Shown here piece after piece: positions 31,199-43,000 of a stretch of DNA of 64,000 nt. Position 1 is the first letter of the stretch; the number at the start of each line of letters is the position of its first letter. This DNA comes from Collybia mongolica (taxonomy: Eukaryota > Basidiomycota > Agaricomycetes > Agaricales > Clitocybaceae), in NCBI GenBank assembly GCA_013420905.1, contig JAAXNY010000004.1, positions 4,712,001-4,776,000 on the forward strand. The letters run 5' to 3'. The notes beneath the pieces were generated by a model. The model searched no databases. It saw nothing but the letters and a program-made list of their open reading frames with translations, and was not told the DNA's origin. Both the position numbers and the translations under genes were made by a program.

Positions 31199-32879
31199 CT
31201 AGGTAGGCACGGCTGCCCTTTTTGAACGCCGAGACGCTCGAGTTCCAGGGATCGACTCATCAGGGGTCATCTTGGCAGTGGCAGGCAGGGCTGCATTGGG
31301 GGGTTTTGACTTTCCACAGCGCTTTGGAACCTCGGACGCAATGTCAGGGTCAGCTGTTACTAAGTCTACAGGGGCAGGGATGTCAATGACGACAGGACTA
31401 AGGGCTGCTGCATCCGAGAGTTGGCAGTTGTCCTCCTCAGCATCTGATTCTTTGACATCATTGAGTCCCTGAATGAGTTCATCTTCCTCATCAGTAGAGC
31501 CTTGTGCGAGAGGAGCAATGGCATGTGTTGTAATTTTAGAATCAATGCCAAATACAATTTGATCCCATAGAGCGAATGTTCCTCGCATTATGGGGTGGTC
31601 CATCTGTGTCTGAAGTAGCCTCTTGCAGGCAGCAAAGTCCTTTGCATACTCGATGCCAGACTTGGCACCCCGAATGGAAAGTTCATGATCAGGCGAGATC
31701 ATACATCTGGCCTAAAACCAATGATGTCAATCACATTTGAAAGGGGATATTAGAACAAAGAACTTACCATAATAACAGTGAAGGACATTGACCCTGCAGT
31801 GACGCGCGTGAGGCCGTAAAATGGGCTTGATGACTTCTGGGTGAGTTGTTTGGCAGCAGGTTGGCCATTGATGTCACATTGAACCAATGTTGGACCATGG
31901 ATGATGATACGCAGCATCTGATTACAATAAATGATCGACAAACAATGATAAGGGCTATTCTAGAACTCACAAAAGGTAAAATCTTGTTCTGAAAGGCTTT
32001 CTTCGGGTTTTTTTTTCCATCAGGGTAGATGAGGGGCGGGAGCTTTGAATAATGATCTGATCCTGAGAACTTCAAGAGCCCTTGAAACTCGGGGACTTTA
32101 GTGCGATCGTATGATGCTTGAAGGAGAGTGGCAGCATTTGGGATGTCAGGAAAGAATATTGATGATGAGGTACGAAGCCTGTTCATTGAATTTGAGCGGC
32201 CACTATTGATGCTTTGGATAAACTATTAAAAGGAGTGGATTGTTAATATGATATGAATTAGAACTATATAATTTAGAACTTACCACTGTAGCTAGCTTTC
32301 TATTCTGCTTTAATTCCTGGAATACATGCACAGGGATAGCGTCGTGAATTTCCGCAACAAGGGCCAGCCTAATAGCAGCCAGGGACTTATCACTCTCAAT
32401 ATTGATTGACTGGGTCGGGCGCGGCTCCAAGAACAATGACCGGTCATCAAAAAACATATTGCAGAAAAGACTGTAAAGCTTCCCAGTCTTTCTGATCTCC
32501 TTCTCAATCTCCTTTTCGTCAGGTCTGGTATTTGGGGGGGATGTACTTGCTGAATTTGACGAAGGTTTGGAAATGATCCCCGATGCAGGGCCACTGTTGC
32601 TGAGAGTTTGGGATTTTCGACGCGATGCAGATGCAGTTTTTGTTGATAGTGATCGCTCGGCAATCTCACGCTGGGCCTTGGCAAGTGCAAGGGCCGTGTC
32701 AGCCTCACGAAGTTGGGAAACTTTGAGGGCCTAATTACCAAATGCATTATTCAGGTTAATGTTAGGGTGAACAAAAGAATCCGACGTACCTCTTTGAGCG
32801 ATTGACGGATCGCTTCGACATCAGCAGGGGACCCTGGGCATGAGCTGCTTGAAGAAGTATCAGAATCGAAGTCAAACAT
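31199..32879 (-). CDS. DUF6698-like passenger protein, 5 exons, 483 aa
   Basis: Exons 32879-32790, 32730-32284, 32222-31971, 31917-31768 and 31711-31199 join to 484 codons with TAG at the end; all four introns are GT-AG and phase 0, 53-61 nt. The N-terminus is acidic/Ser-rich (MFDFDSDTSSSS), then a helix with basic linker (LAKAQREIAERSLS). The central part LRIIIHGPTLVQ ... GLTRVTAGSMSFTVIMARCMISPD and WDQIVFG near residues 270-370 resembles the end of DUF6698-type proteins common in mushrooms. The tail is acidic, then basic (RASRRSKRAAVPT). No stops or shifts. It lies in the same orientation as the Plavaka transposase, within the element's inverted repeats, so it is carried as cargo. Function unknown; family assignment from memory of the pattern, not from a search. 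Confidence 0.72.
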
Positions 32880-32999
32880 CACGGGAAATCTGATGGTGAG
32901 GTCTAAAACCACTCGAAAGTGGACTGAGTGACAGATTGCACTGTTGGGAGCACAGGCTTTTTAGTGAATCGGTTGTCGGGCATGAAAATTATTCCTACA

Positions 33000-33259
33000 A
33001 TCATAGAACAGCACAAGTTATGCATGTGTCGAGCAGCCGAGAGTGTCGGTGAGTGGAAATGTTGAGATTTGAAGGTTCACACGTAAATAAGAGTCAGTGT
33101 AGTCAAAATTTACAAGCCCATGTTGATTATATTGCCAATCCGCGTCATGATACACATTGCACAAAATATCAGACATTAATCGTTTACCGACGGAATGATG
33201 CCACTCCGATCAGTTGATGATTGAGTCGATTGACGTCGGATGTTGACCCTTAGACTCTC
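33000..33259. other. Upstream region of the DUF6698-like gene
   Basis: No coding frame seen. It presumably holds the promoter of the gene reading leftward from 32879 and borders the minisatellite. Confidence 0.4.
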
Positions 33260-34385
33260 TTCTCACCTGCCGCCACCACGAGCCATGGCCCCAAACATCG
33301 TGTTCGGCACCCTCTGCTCACACCGGACCCCCCCCGCCACAAACCAAGGCCACAAACCTCGCGTTTAGGGCCCTTTCTTACCTCCTGCTGCTCCAACCAT
33401 GAACGATTCGGGGCCCCCTCCTCTCGCCCCCGCCCCCGCCTTCGCCACAAACCACGGCCCCCACATCACTTCCGGGACCCTCTGGCCTCATCGGACGCCC
33501 CCGCCACAAACCAAGCCTCGAACTTCTTGTTCGGGGCCTCTCCTCTCGCCCGCAGCCTTCGCCACAATCCACGGCCCCGAACATCGCTCCCGGAGTTCTC
33601 TGGCCTCATCGGACGCCCTCGCCACAAACGAAGGCCCCGAACTCGACGTTCGGGGCTCCCTGTTCATACCGGACGCCCCCGCTACAAACCAAAACCCCGG
33701 ACTTTGTGTTCGGGGCCTCTCCTCTCGCCCGCCGCCCTCGTCACAACCCATGGCCCCGAACATCGCTCCTGGAGTTCTCTGGCTTCATCGGACGCCCTCG
33801 CCACAAACAAAGGCCCCGGTCTTTGCATTCGGGGCCTCTCCTCTCGCCCGCCGCCCTCGCCACAACTCATGGCCCCGAACATCACTCCCGGGGTTCTCTG
33901 GCCTCATCGGACGACTTTGCCACAAACCAAGGCCATGAACTCGACGTTCGGGGCTCCCTGCTCATACCGGACGCCCCCGCTACAAACCAAGGCCCCGGAC
34001 TTTGCATTCGGGGCCTCTCCTCTCGCCCGCCGCCCTCGCCACAACTCACGGCCCCGAACATCGCTTCTTTGGTTCTCTGGCCTCATCGGACCCGCCGCAA
34101 ACGAAGGCCCCGAACATCGCGTTTGGGGCCCTCACCTCTCCTCTGCCGCCCCCGCCATGAACTAAGGCCCTGAACTTCAGGGCCATGGCATTTAGGTACT
34201 CTCCTCTCACCCGCCGCCTCTGCCATACACTATGGCCCCGAACATCGCGTTTGGGGTGCTCTCCCCTCATTGGACACCCCTACCTCAAATCAAGCTCCCC
34301 GAACATCGCATTCAGGGGCTGCTCCTCTCATTTGCTGCGAACGTGAGGTTCGAGGCCCTTTGTTCTCGGGCCCCCTGTAGTTTCC
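33260..34385. repeat. GC-rich 60-bp minisatellite, about 18 degenerate units
   Basis: A unit of about 60 bp recurs, with landmarks GCCACAAACNAAGGCCCCGAA at about 33337, 33559, 33620, 33680, 33737, 33799, 33858, 33980, 34037, 34094 and 34222, and CCTCTCGCCCGCCGCCCTCG between. Spacing is mostly 57-61 bp. Units alternate among three variants, making a higher-order period near 180 bp. Because 60 is a multiple of three and the block is GC-rich, long open frames appear on both strands; they are not genes. Confidence 0.85.
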
Positions 34386-34479
34386 CTGATGGATATGTAT
34401 GTGTACACACACCCAACACTTTTAGTACTGGCAATGCAATATCAATGTTAATTCTGAGTCCATACATATTGACTGTATA

Positions 34480-37400
34480 TTATTCTCTCCTCATCTTCTT
34501 CATTTCCTTGAGCCTTAGCCAGATATCTGAGTCAACATAATCCATTAGGAGATGTTGGCCTTCATTTCCAAAATCTGGTGCTACAGGAAGACCACGGATG
34601 ATAGAGTTCACAGATATGAATTCTGATGATAGCCGTGGTTTTTCCTGCACTTTCCAGAAGCCAAGGTCCCTGTCCCGCCGTTGATTGATGGTGCCAGTGA
34701 GTGCATCATATGGATGAATGAGTGCCATAGAATATTCCTCTTCCTCAATTGTGCATTTGAAAACAAAACATAATTGGGCAAAGAAGTAATCAGGCCTGCC
34801 ATCTCTGTGAAGGGTTTGTATGATGACATGGTCATATCTTGGATGATTGTGAAACTTTGGATTACACCGCAGATAGTCCATTGTTGTTTTCCATGTTACC
34901 TTTGACTCATATAGAACCTTGAGAAATTGGCATTCAATGATCTTGAATAGAGTTTTAGCTTATAGATTGGAAAGCAGAAACTAGAGTACTCACAGTATCA
35001 CTTGGATTTATCTTGATTGTCTTTTTCAAAAACCAAGTAAAATAAGATGCAAGGCGCTTTCGAAAATCGGTAAAGGCTGAATCATGAGAAAATTGAGCTT
35101 CCAGATGCTCAAATGAGCATAATTTCTTTGAAGCACCAAGAGTCACATGTATGATAGATGTTTCTGAGGAGTCATTGGTTGGGGAGGTTTCATCCTCATT
35201 ATTGTAGGAATCAAGATCATCCAGCTGAGAACGAATATAGGCAGCAACCAAGAGACAGTGTTCTGCCCAGAGAATCTACCATGTAATATCAGCAAGATAA
35301 GCCAAAACAGAGAAGACAGTATATTCAGACCTGTCCCTCAACTTTCTTAAAGTTTGTTCTGAGCTTGTAGGATGTTTTGAATGGCCCATGCATTTTTTCA
35401 TTGAACTTGGTATTGAAGTTTCGAGTAGCCCCCTTTTCTTCAATATCATTGAAAACATGGCCATGTGTGTGGTTCTTTGGAAAGTTCCAGGATTTCTCAG
35501 AGTATTTGGTTCCATATTCCTAAATATATAGCTATATAAGCTAATAAGGAGAATTAGATAGAATAATACACACATTAATGAGTTCTGAAAAATGTTTCAA
35601 TTCCTCTCTTCCATCTTTGATGGTTTGCTCTGTATGAACCTCAAGTGAGGTATACATATCCAGTTCCAGATAACTTTGTAAACATTGGAGTAGAAGATAT
35701 CCTTGTGGGTTGGTAAGTACATTGTGTAGAGCAAAAAGAGCCATCTACAGTATTTATATAAGCATTTATATATACGACAAAGTATTAAATTAAAAACCTT
35801 TGAAATGTCCTCATACTTTGAGCCATCTGAAAATGAAATTGTTGTAACTGCTGAAAAGTGATTGAGGTTACGCCAGTGTGGTAGTAAATCAAACCTTTAA
35901 AATAAGCTGTCAGTACCAAGTAAAAATCCAGAAAAAAATTCAGCATACTGTGTATCAACTTGTTTTGATGCACTTTTTCCCATGATTTTAAGTAAATCCA
36001 AAACTTCACCCCAGAGATGAACAGAAAATAGCCCCAAATGGTATGCATGTAAACGATCCCATGAAAGGGTTGCATATGGATCTGAGTGGGGAACATCCCA
36101 AAATGCATTCTATATATCAAGTCAATATACCAAGTTTGAGAAGCATATAAATTTACTAACATAGACTTTACGTAACCCAACTGCTTTCACAATTCTCTCA
36201 CCCTCAGCTTGAGTAGATGCACTAACTGCATTTTCATAAGCTGTTTTCATCAGCTCCTGAGTTCGGACATCATAGCAAATATAGGGTTTTGAAAGGTCCT
36301 TTTGTTCAACCAAGCAAATAGGGCAGGGATAATCACTCTTTGTACCACGAGTGAGAGCCATGATACATCTGTAAATAGGTTATAATTATTGTTTAAAAGA
36401 ATAATATTGTAAAAAAAACTTACTGTTCTTCATAATCAGCTGATAGAATGAGAATCATAAAAAATAGCCGACGTATTATACCATCAGCACATTTAAAATG
36501 ATAGCCATGTGATGCATGCTCTGCAATAGTTTCCAGCAACAACTGGAATGCCTTGTGCCAAACAACTTTTTTGAAGTCCACATACTTCTTCTTGCTTTTC
36601 TCACCAGCATCTTCTGCAACCTAAATATAGTTAGAATCATTTACTATGAGTTATAGACCATTAAATAATACACCCACAATTGGTAACCACCCTACTACTC
36701 TACCACCACCAATTCCAGTTCCATTCCGAATATTTATGGGAAGATTTGCAATACGAGCAATTACTGGATATGCTTTTTGTGTTCCAAATGAGGAAAGCTT
36801 GGTTTTATCTGCATACAAAATATAAAAGACAGGCATTGCATCCTGGGGAAGTTTTGACTATCAATATATTAATCAAGATCAAGTCCAAAATCAGAATATT
36901 GGGGCCATACCTGAATTTTCCACCACCTATTTGCTGTATATGGTTCATGAATAAATCGCTCCCATTTCTCACTGGATTTCTTGTACTTGTATAACTTTTG
37001 AGCATTCCAGACAAAATGTTGTACAAGACGAGGGTCCCGAAGATGGTCAAGTGTCCACTGAAATATTGAACGACGCCAAACTTCAAATGTATGGTCTTCA
37101 TCCTTGAATGGCACTGTAACATCTAATTTTTCAAACTAAAAACTGTGTTTCAAACAATACCTGCATAACAGGTAAAATAATACTCACATTTGTCAAAGAT
37201 AATGCTGCAGCCTCCCAAGTATTCCTAAGTTCTGAGTGACTAGACAAAGTAAATGTCTCTTTGCCACCTGAAGCTTGGTGAACTAAAGAAATAAGTTTAT
37301 TGGTTTGTTCCTTATTCAAGGCTGCCTCTAAAGCTAGTTCGGCAATCTCAAATTCAAGACGGGAATGAAATGGCCTCCATGGTTCCTGGTCGAATGGTGC

Positions 37401-38000
37401 CAGATTGCTAAAGGCAATATTATCTTTACCATATTCATCAAAGTGGTACACCTGTGGGGCCTGGCCACTGTGGGGGTGATATTTGACTTGTATATCATCT
37501 TCTTGAGGAGTTTCATTGGATAACTCTGGCAAGGCTGTAGTAAATTTGGAATTTTGCCTGAAATTAGAATGTAATCACCTGGTTGATCAGGATCAGGATC
37601 TACAATATTGAGGTTATGACCCATGATATAGAAATCTTCCCCCACATGTGCTAGTTCATGACTCCATCAGGTTCCAAATACATAAAAGCACACAAATTGT
37701 TACATACACATTTGATTTTCAAGTTGTACCAACAGATTATTGTTTTCATCTTGAGTATGTACTGGAGATTATGAGGGGTTTATATATTATCAATATTAGT
37801 CAAATTGACCACTAAGGCCACATACAAATCTCATTCTCCTCCACTGCCTGCAGATCTGTCTGAGCATCTTGATCTCCCTGCACCTCAGCCTCTAATTCCC
37901 TTCGCTTTTTGCAGGCCTTTTCATGGTTCCCAAGTCCCCTTCGTGAATATGAAGCACCACAGTATTGACAGAATTCTTGTGGTCCAGTGGAGCATGACAT
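34480..38000 (-). CDS. Plavaka-family transposase, multi-exon
   Basis: Starts at ATG 38000 with a zinc finger CQYCGASYSRRGLGNHEKAC (C-X2-C-X12-H-X4-C), then after introns the conserved series PWRPFHSRLEFEIAELALE, FTLSSHSELRNTWEAAALS, EVWRRSIFQWTLDHLRDPRL, AMPVFYILYADKTKLSSFG, YPVIARIANLPINIRNG and VVGWLPIV. Next come TRGTKSDYPCPICLVEQKDL (CPxC motif, 36340-36280), a WDRLHAYHLG-type segment, LLLQCLQSYLELDMYTSLEV, HGHVFNDIEEKGATRNFNT with NEKMHGPFK, and the end block TMDYLRCNPKFHNHPRYDHV ... HPYDALTGTINQRRDRDLGF. This series is that of Plavaka transposases (about 900-1000 aa). I did not place every splice site; no certain stop was found inside exons, so it may be intact. It cuts and moves the 30615-38191 element. 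Confidence 0.85.
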
Positions 38001-38179
38001 GGCAAAGTGGGATGAAGTTGTTGAGCAGTTCTTGTGGTATTAATCCCCCCATCAAGGCAGTGATATCTGTGTTCTCATGATCAGACAACAAGCGAAATGA
38101 TGTGCTTGCAACCGACATCCCGTGCTTGTAAGGCAATCATGATCCGATTATAATTCGCACGCCTTACAAGGGTCAAAAT

Positions 38180-38191
38180 AAATTTCCGACA
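38180..38191 (-). repeat. Plavaka right terminal inverted repeat
   Basis: AAATT​TCCGACA-type end: on the minus strand TGTCGGAAATTT, facing 30615-30626. A CTTGTAAGGC / GCCTTACAAG pair at 38125-38170 lies just inside. Confidence 0.75.
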
Positions 38192-40114
38192 TGTCACCAT
38201 GATGAGAGTGATCTCAACTACAGGAAGTTTAGGGACTTCAAGTGCATCTGGTTCTAGGTGCCCAACCTGTTCATGTAGATCCAGGTGACCAGCCACCAAC
38301 AATCCGTTTCCTGCTACCTCATTCAGAATGAGCAAATGAGGCTTGCTGACCTCATGTGTATTCCAAGTGGCTCAAGAAAGGCCTCCATATAGAACAAGAG
38401 ATGCAGAAGTCACCCCACCATATGGGTTACTGCTGTACTGACACTTTTCACTTCGCAGATGCTCTCAACAAACTTAGGTGCTGCGCTCCATATGTCTTTA
38501 GGTCCAGTGAGTCTGCCCGACACTATCTGACCGTCCACAGCTGCCCAACTCCAGGAAGGCGCCTGATATGCACTGGGCCATGCCTTACAATCACCTTGTC
38601 CCCAAAGAAGGGTGGTAGGGAATTGATGTGTCCAGAGCCCAGCAGCATACCGACTCTGGGGCCAAAGCCGATGGACTTGCTCAGCAACTCCTGAAAGTGC
38701 AGGGAGTTTATCCTCCTGATTGGTTAGACTACATGCAGTATATTGTTGAAGAATGGTATCCCAGCACTTTGCTAATTGCCATTGAGCGTCCTGGCTGGGC
38801 TGAGCCATGAATGCGTAATCTGGGAGGCGAGGAACTGCCAAAGGAAGTCCTATGGGTGATCCATTGACATTGATGCATGCAGCCTGGCACTCGTACTGCA
38901 AGCTGAGTGTACAAAATATAAGTAGCCGTGGCAAGAGCACACGCTCTCCCAGGCACCACGCTTGTGAATTGACAGGTTCTTTTGGACCTCCAGAACCATA
39001 TCGAGTGGCTGTAATGGCCCCAATGGGCCCATCAGGGCATCAAAAGGGTAGGTGGATAGGATGGAAGTAGCGTGATGGGGAAGCATTTTGAAGGAAGCCT
39101 TCACTCACAGCATTTGCCTTGGTGGCCAAAATTGTGATGAAGGCATTTTGAAAGATGAGCTGCATCCTTGCTAACTCTTGAGCTTTGTCTTCATCTGAAT
39201 CCTGCATAATGCAAAAAGAATCTACCCAGAGGTACCGCAGACCAAGTCTGTGTGTAACAGTAACAGCATTATTGACAGTCTTTGGAACCTTTGTGGGATC
39301 AATGAAGTTACAATATGCATCTATATTTTCTTTAGTTGTGCAATGCAACTGTGGGCCACCCCAAACATAACTCAGTGTGGCAAAGAAGTCCTGCATCGAG
39401 GGATCGGTTGTGACCAATCATAGGTGCGAAGGGTCAGAGCAGTTGAGAACTCGAGTTGGGAGGGTAGATGGCACTGGCCGTGGGCAATGTTCATGTCAGG
39501 AGCAATCATCAACGCATTTCAAAGCAAGTTCATAACTTGCGTTATTGTCCACTTTCCACATGACATTACAATCCCTGATAAATCGACTAGGGGGGCTCGC
39601 GGTAAACTGATTAACCAAGCTCTCCCATACTCACCTCCTGGATGTGCACCTGGTTCAGCATAGATACATATCTCTGAAACGATCAAAGCCACTTCCATCC
39701 AAACAACAATCACCATCCGCTGCATAGTAGATTCCAAATCAAACATCATAGTGATAATCAACGATTTGCTGGCAGGAGGCTCAGTCAGCAGTGCTGAGGA
39801 GTTGTGCACATCCCTGATCAAGGTGCAAAGCAAAACACAATAGCCACAATGCGCTTCAGTGGACTCAAATATTTCAGCCCACAGTGGTGTTCTGTAAGTT
39901 AGGACAGACTTGTACAAATCCTGCCTGTACCTGGCTGTAATCAACTGTCAGTCAGGGCTGGTGGAGAGTGTTGAATGATGAGCAAGATACACTGTTTATG
40001 AAGCCGGACTCCTTCTGCACTCCCTTCCCAAATAGCATGAAATGACTCATTGGAGAACACGGATTCCCAGCAGCGCTTGCAAACCAGTGTCTCTATATCA
40101 GGATCCTTTTCCAT
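38192..40114 (-). pseudogene. HET2 pseudogene, N-terminal and central part
   Basis: Begins at ATG 40114 (MEKDPDIETLVCKRCWESVF), continues with TPLWAEIFES, then DCS-stop-HEHCPRPVPSTLPTRV and the HET core DFFATLSYVWGGPQ, LRYLWVDSFCIMQDSDEDKA, LIFQNAFITILATKANAV (39417-39040). A shift follows and the frame resumes as LLPRLLIFCTLSLQYECQ to SICEVKSV (38940-38410), then WNTHEVSKPHLLILNE to 38192. TGA replaces Arg at least twice (39497, 39424 region), where the copy at 1-2463 keeps CGA. The break at 38192 is the Plavaka insertion; the missing end is at 30430-30614. HET proteins mediate allorecognition; this copy cannot work. Confidence 0.88.
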
Positions 40115-40383
40115 TGCTCATTCATAAGTCCCAAGGATCTCTTTGAGTATCTGTTGTGAAAGGAAGTGCATGTACTAGAAGGAACAAGGCAAATTTGGGC
40201 ATTGTAGCATGCAGCATGATGAATGTTAGATTGACGAAAGAGCCATCTGTACATCACGTGACTAACCTGCAGAAATTTCCGTTGTCATCGACCTCCTCTA
40301 TGTGCCATGCAGATTTTCGAGTGCACAGCCAGAGGGAGGTAAGATTTCACATTTGGTTCAACCTGAGTTTGGTTATCAATTAT

Positions 40384-40555
40384 TCATACAATGTGAATAT
40401 CCTGTTTACAAATCAAAAACCAATCTTCAGCATTCACTGTGAACTCCCCAATTCAATGATACATGATGGCACCATTTTCTTCATGTTTTGTGTGTAGGCA
40501 GGAGCATCAAGCCGGATATATCATGTTGGCCTAACCACATGATATATGGCAGCGG
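40384..40555 (-). pseudogene. HET3 C-terminal fragment, cut by an element A LTR
   Basis: The minus strand shows MWLGQHDISGLMLLPTHKT and, after a shift, IGEFTVNAEDWFLICKQDIHIV, the ending of the HET family (compare 1180-1329). It lies about 270 bp before the start of HET2, repeating the tandem head-to-tail spacing seen at 1-2463. Homology stops at 40555 where the LTR begins. Confidence 0.75.
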
Positions 40556-41775
40556 TGATAGGGCCCGAAATTGTTTGCACTTATAAAGTCAACAAGTAAG
40601 GCTATTAGTATCATTTCTAATAACCAAGTAAACGGTAATAAAGGATTAGAGTTGAGCTCCGAGACAGCTAATCAGAGTGAACTAGTCTAATGGATAATAC
40701 ACTATCAGTACAGAGGACTATGAGTACGGTCTATTATTTAGTCCTATTCACCATGCCCAGTTACAACCTCAGTATTTGTAATTCATAAGTAACCGTTGTA
40801 GTATGATATCATTAGTCCGGGGATCATCATTAATAGGGGAAGTAATTGTAAATTCGGGACTTGCACAACCCAATCCTAGTCAGGGGCACTGGGTGTTAAC
40901 TACTGGAAGAGATGGGACACTGTGAATAACAACCAGGATGATCAGGAGGAGTAAATGACAGTGCTGCGCTGTTTTAAATAACAAAGCGCGCGGTTGGGAC
41001 TTGATAAGAGTTTAGCCAGCTCTTTCAATATTTGATAAGTAACCAGTAAACGGCATAATTGGCATGTATGGTGTGCGCGCCAAGTTGTAGAGGACACATC
41101 AGCATTAAATACAGATCCTTGGCACGGGGGAGCGCAGTTCCATATAAAATTTACAATTCCGTATGATATTTAGTTTGTATACTATAAATAGACTGTAGAT
41201 GAGTAGTGCAAAGGCAAGAAATCTTGCCCCCACTTTGTGCTACTATAGAGTATACAAATCACATTTGTTAAAACACTATTGCATGCCTGAATTAAGGCTC
41301 AGATTGCTTCAAAGTTGTCTTGATTGGAATTGTTTGAAGAGATCACAGAATTGAAGAGTCTTAGTTCACTTGGAACTTAGTACCGCATTGTCTGTTGGAA
41401 TTACTAGGCACTTGGCCTTAGTGCACTTGGCACTGTTTGTTTAATAAGTTGCTTGGACTTATAGATCCGCTTGGGATCATTAATAATTGAACATACACTT
41501 GGTACTCAGTCTATTGGATCAAGAGATATTACAAATATACCTAGCAAGTTTTAAACTTGTGTTGAAGCTTTGTCTGAATCAAACCTGTCAAGAGATCATT
41601 GGAAAGCTTTGGCTAGTACTATTCAAAGCTTAGTGCTTCTAAACACTTGAACCTGAACTCAAAACAGGCGATTCCTACTGTTCGTGTGTTGATTGTTAGG
41701 TTTGGTGTGTGTGTGTGTAAGAGATTACATTTCATAGCATCAGCACACTTATAGCCCAGGAGCCCCCTTTCAGCG
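40556..41775 (+). repeat. Element A LTR, third copy, inverted and truncated element
   Basis: Reverse complement of 27708-28926, beginning TGATAGGGCCC and ending CCCCCTTTCAGCG. It is followed by 45 bp of A's leader (41776-41820, CAGCCTATGTATGACAAG...) and, beyond element C, by TGCCTGC (46920-46926). So this was a 5' LTR with leader on the plus strand; the rest of the element is missing. Confidence 0.87.
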
Positions 41776-41820
41776 CAGCCTATGTATGACAAGAATTTTG
41801 ATGTGTGTCCAGGTGGAGAC

Positions 41821-42291
41821 TGTTACGGCTGTTTAGGCCTTATCCTCTAGATCAGTCTGGTTTATTGTTCGTTCACTATAGACCATTGACTTTGTAAGTC
41901 TAACGTCCAATGACTCTCTCAGTAGCGCTAAAGTCAGATCGTTGAATCAGAGATGCACTACTCCCTTCATAAGGCAAGTAGGATCGAGCTTCGCGTCAAG
42001 AGATAGGAGTGAATAAGGTTGATTCAGCTAGGTCAAGCTAAAGAGCTAGCTAAGCTAAACTATCCGTATATATATGTAAGAGTCCAATAAGCGTGGTTTA
42101 CGCTATTGGTTATAGATAAAGGAATGAGTAAGCTAAGATGAGAATGAGTAAGCATAATTCAAAGGATGAATAAGCATGGGAAAGGAAGTACATATATGGG
42201 CCTTTGAAAGATAAGAGTCAATAAGTATCCAGCAATCAGTAGTATGTAAGAAAAGAAATGATAAGGGCACGTGAGTAGGGAATTTGTAACA
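41821..42291 (-). repeat. Element C 3' LTR (left)
   Basis: 471 bp, TGTTACGG...TTTGTAACA, followed by the purine tract (ATAGAGAGGGGGTAA on -) at 42292-42306. Confidence 0.9.
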
Positions 42292-42324
42292 TTACCCCCT
42301 CTCTATCCCTAAAGCGTCCCAGCT

Positions 42325-42999
42325 TTAGTAGTCAATTGGCTCCCCTGTCATGTTTGCAATGGCTTCTGGATAATTGAAAGGATCGTCAATCCCATCATCT
42401 ACCTCTTTGTGTTCATCTCCAACCCGTCACCAGCTCTGATAATACCCCACTGTTCTAGTTGTGGGTCTTTTGGGGCATTGGTCGCGACGATGTCCTGGTG
42501 CTGGTTGAAAACATATTGGACAATATTGTTTTTCACAATTAATTGATGAATGTCCAAAGTTGAGGCATTGAGAGCATAATACGTTTTTGTAGATGAGTGC
42601 TCATTCTACTTGGGTGAGGTTGATGGGTTTTTCTTGACTTCCAATGTAATTGAGAGGGTTCATTGTGTATTTGATGGGTTTGGGTGCTTTCTTCTTTTTA
42701 ATGATGGATTTAGTGGCTTTTCGACCTTTCAAATGTTTAAATATTTCTTTGTTTGCAACCATGTCTGCTGGATCAGGAGTGGAATGTTGCAATGGTGAAG
42801 GGGATGGTTCGTGAAAATATGGGATTGGAAGGGGTTCGGGTTGATAAATAGGAGAATTCGGAGTCAAAGGTGTGGGTGTTCTGGGAGGAGATGTTTGTAC
42901 TTCTTCATCAACTGTATCGACTCTTTTGGTTGACTCTGTAGGTGTTGAAGGCGTGGATGTAGGTAGTTGAATTCCTTCTTGTAATAACGGAATTAGATC
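42325..42999 (-). pseudogene. Element C extra zinc-knuckle frame (5' end deleted)
   Basis: Matches the extra frame of B from LLQEGIQLP onward. The knuckle CSQCLNFGHSSINC is intact here, followed by CPICFQPAPGHRRDQC, then a TGA after YYQSW shared with B, and PEAIANMTGEPIDY before TAA at 42325. A stop also lies at 42601, before ALIYKN. The N-terminal half was lost with the 1.7-kb deletion. Confidence 0.7.
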
Positions 43000-43000
43000 T

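Larger units (their letters stand above)
30615..38191 (-). mobile_element. Plavaka-type (CMC/CACTA-like) DNA transposon with passenger gene
   Basis: The two halves of one HET pseudogene meet at 30614 and 38192, which defines the insertion. The ends are inverted repeats TGTTGGAAATTT (30615-30626) and AAATTTCCGACA (38180-38191), one mismatch in 12, with a possible 2-bp duplication TG outside. Subterminal copies of CTTRTAAG-like motifs are dense at the left (30645-30800) and form a 10-bp inverted pair at the right (38125-38170). The minus strand carries a full transposase (34480-38000) and a DUF6698-like gene (31199-32879); between them lies a GC-rich minisatellite. The 7.6-kb size and structure fit Plavaka elements, a CMC-superfamily group known from mushroom genomes. 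Confidence 0.85.

Noticed and set aside
33399..34173. Long overlapping open frames on both strands (up to 212 codons)
   Set aside because: They arise from a GC-rich 60-bp tandem repeat whose length is a multiple of three; products differ entirely by frame and have no motif.
38125..38170. Hairpin CTTGTAAGGC/GCCTTACAAG as a Helitron end
   Set aside because: No CTRR end or Rep/helicase gene; it is just inside the Plavaka right terminus and matches its subterminal motif.
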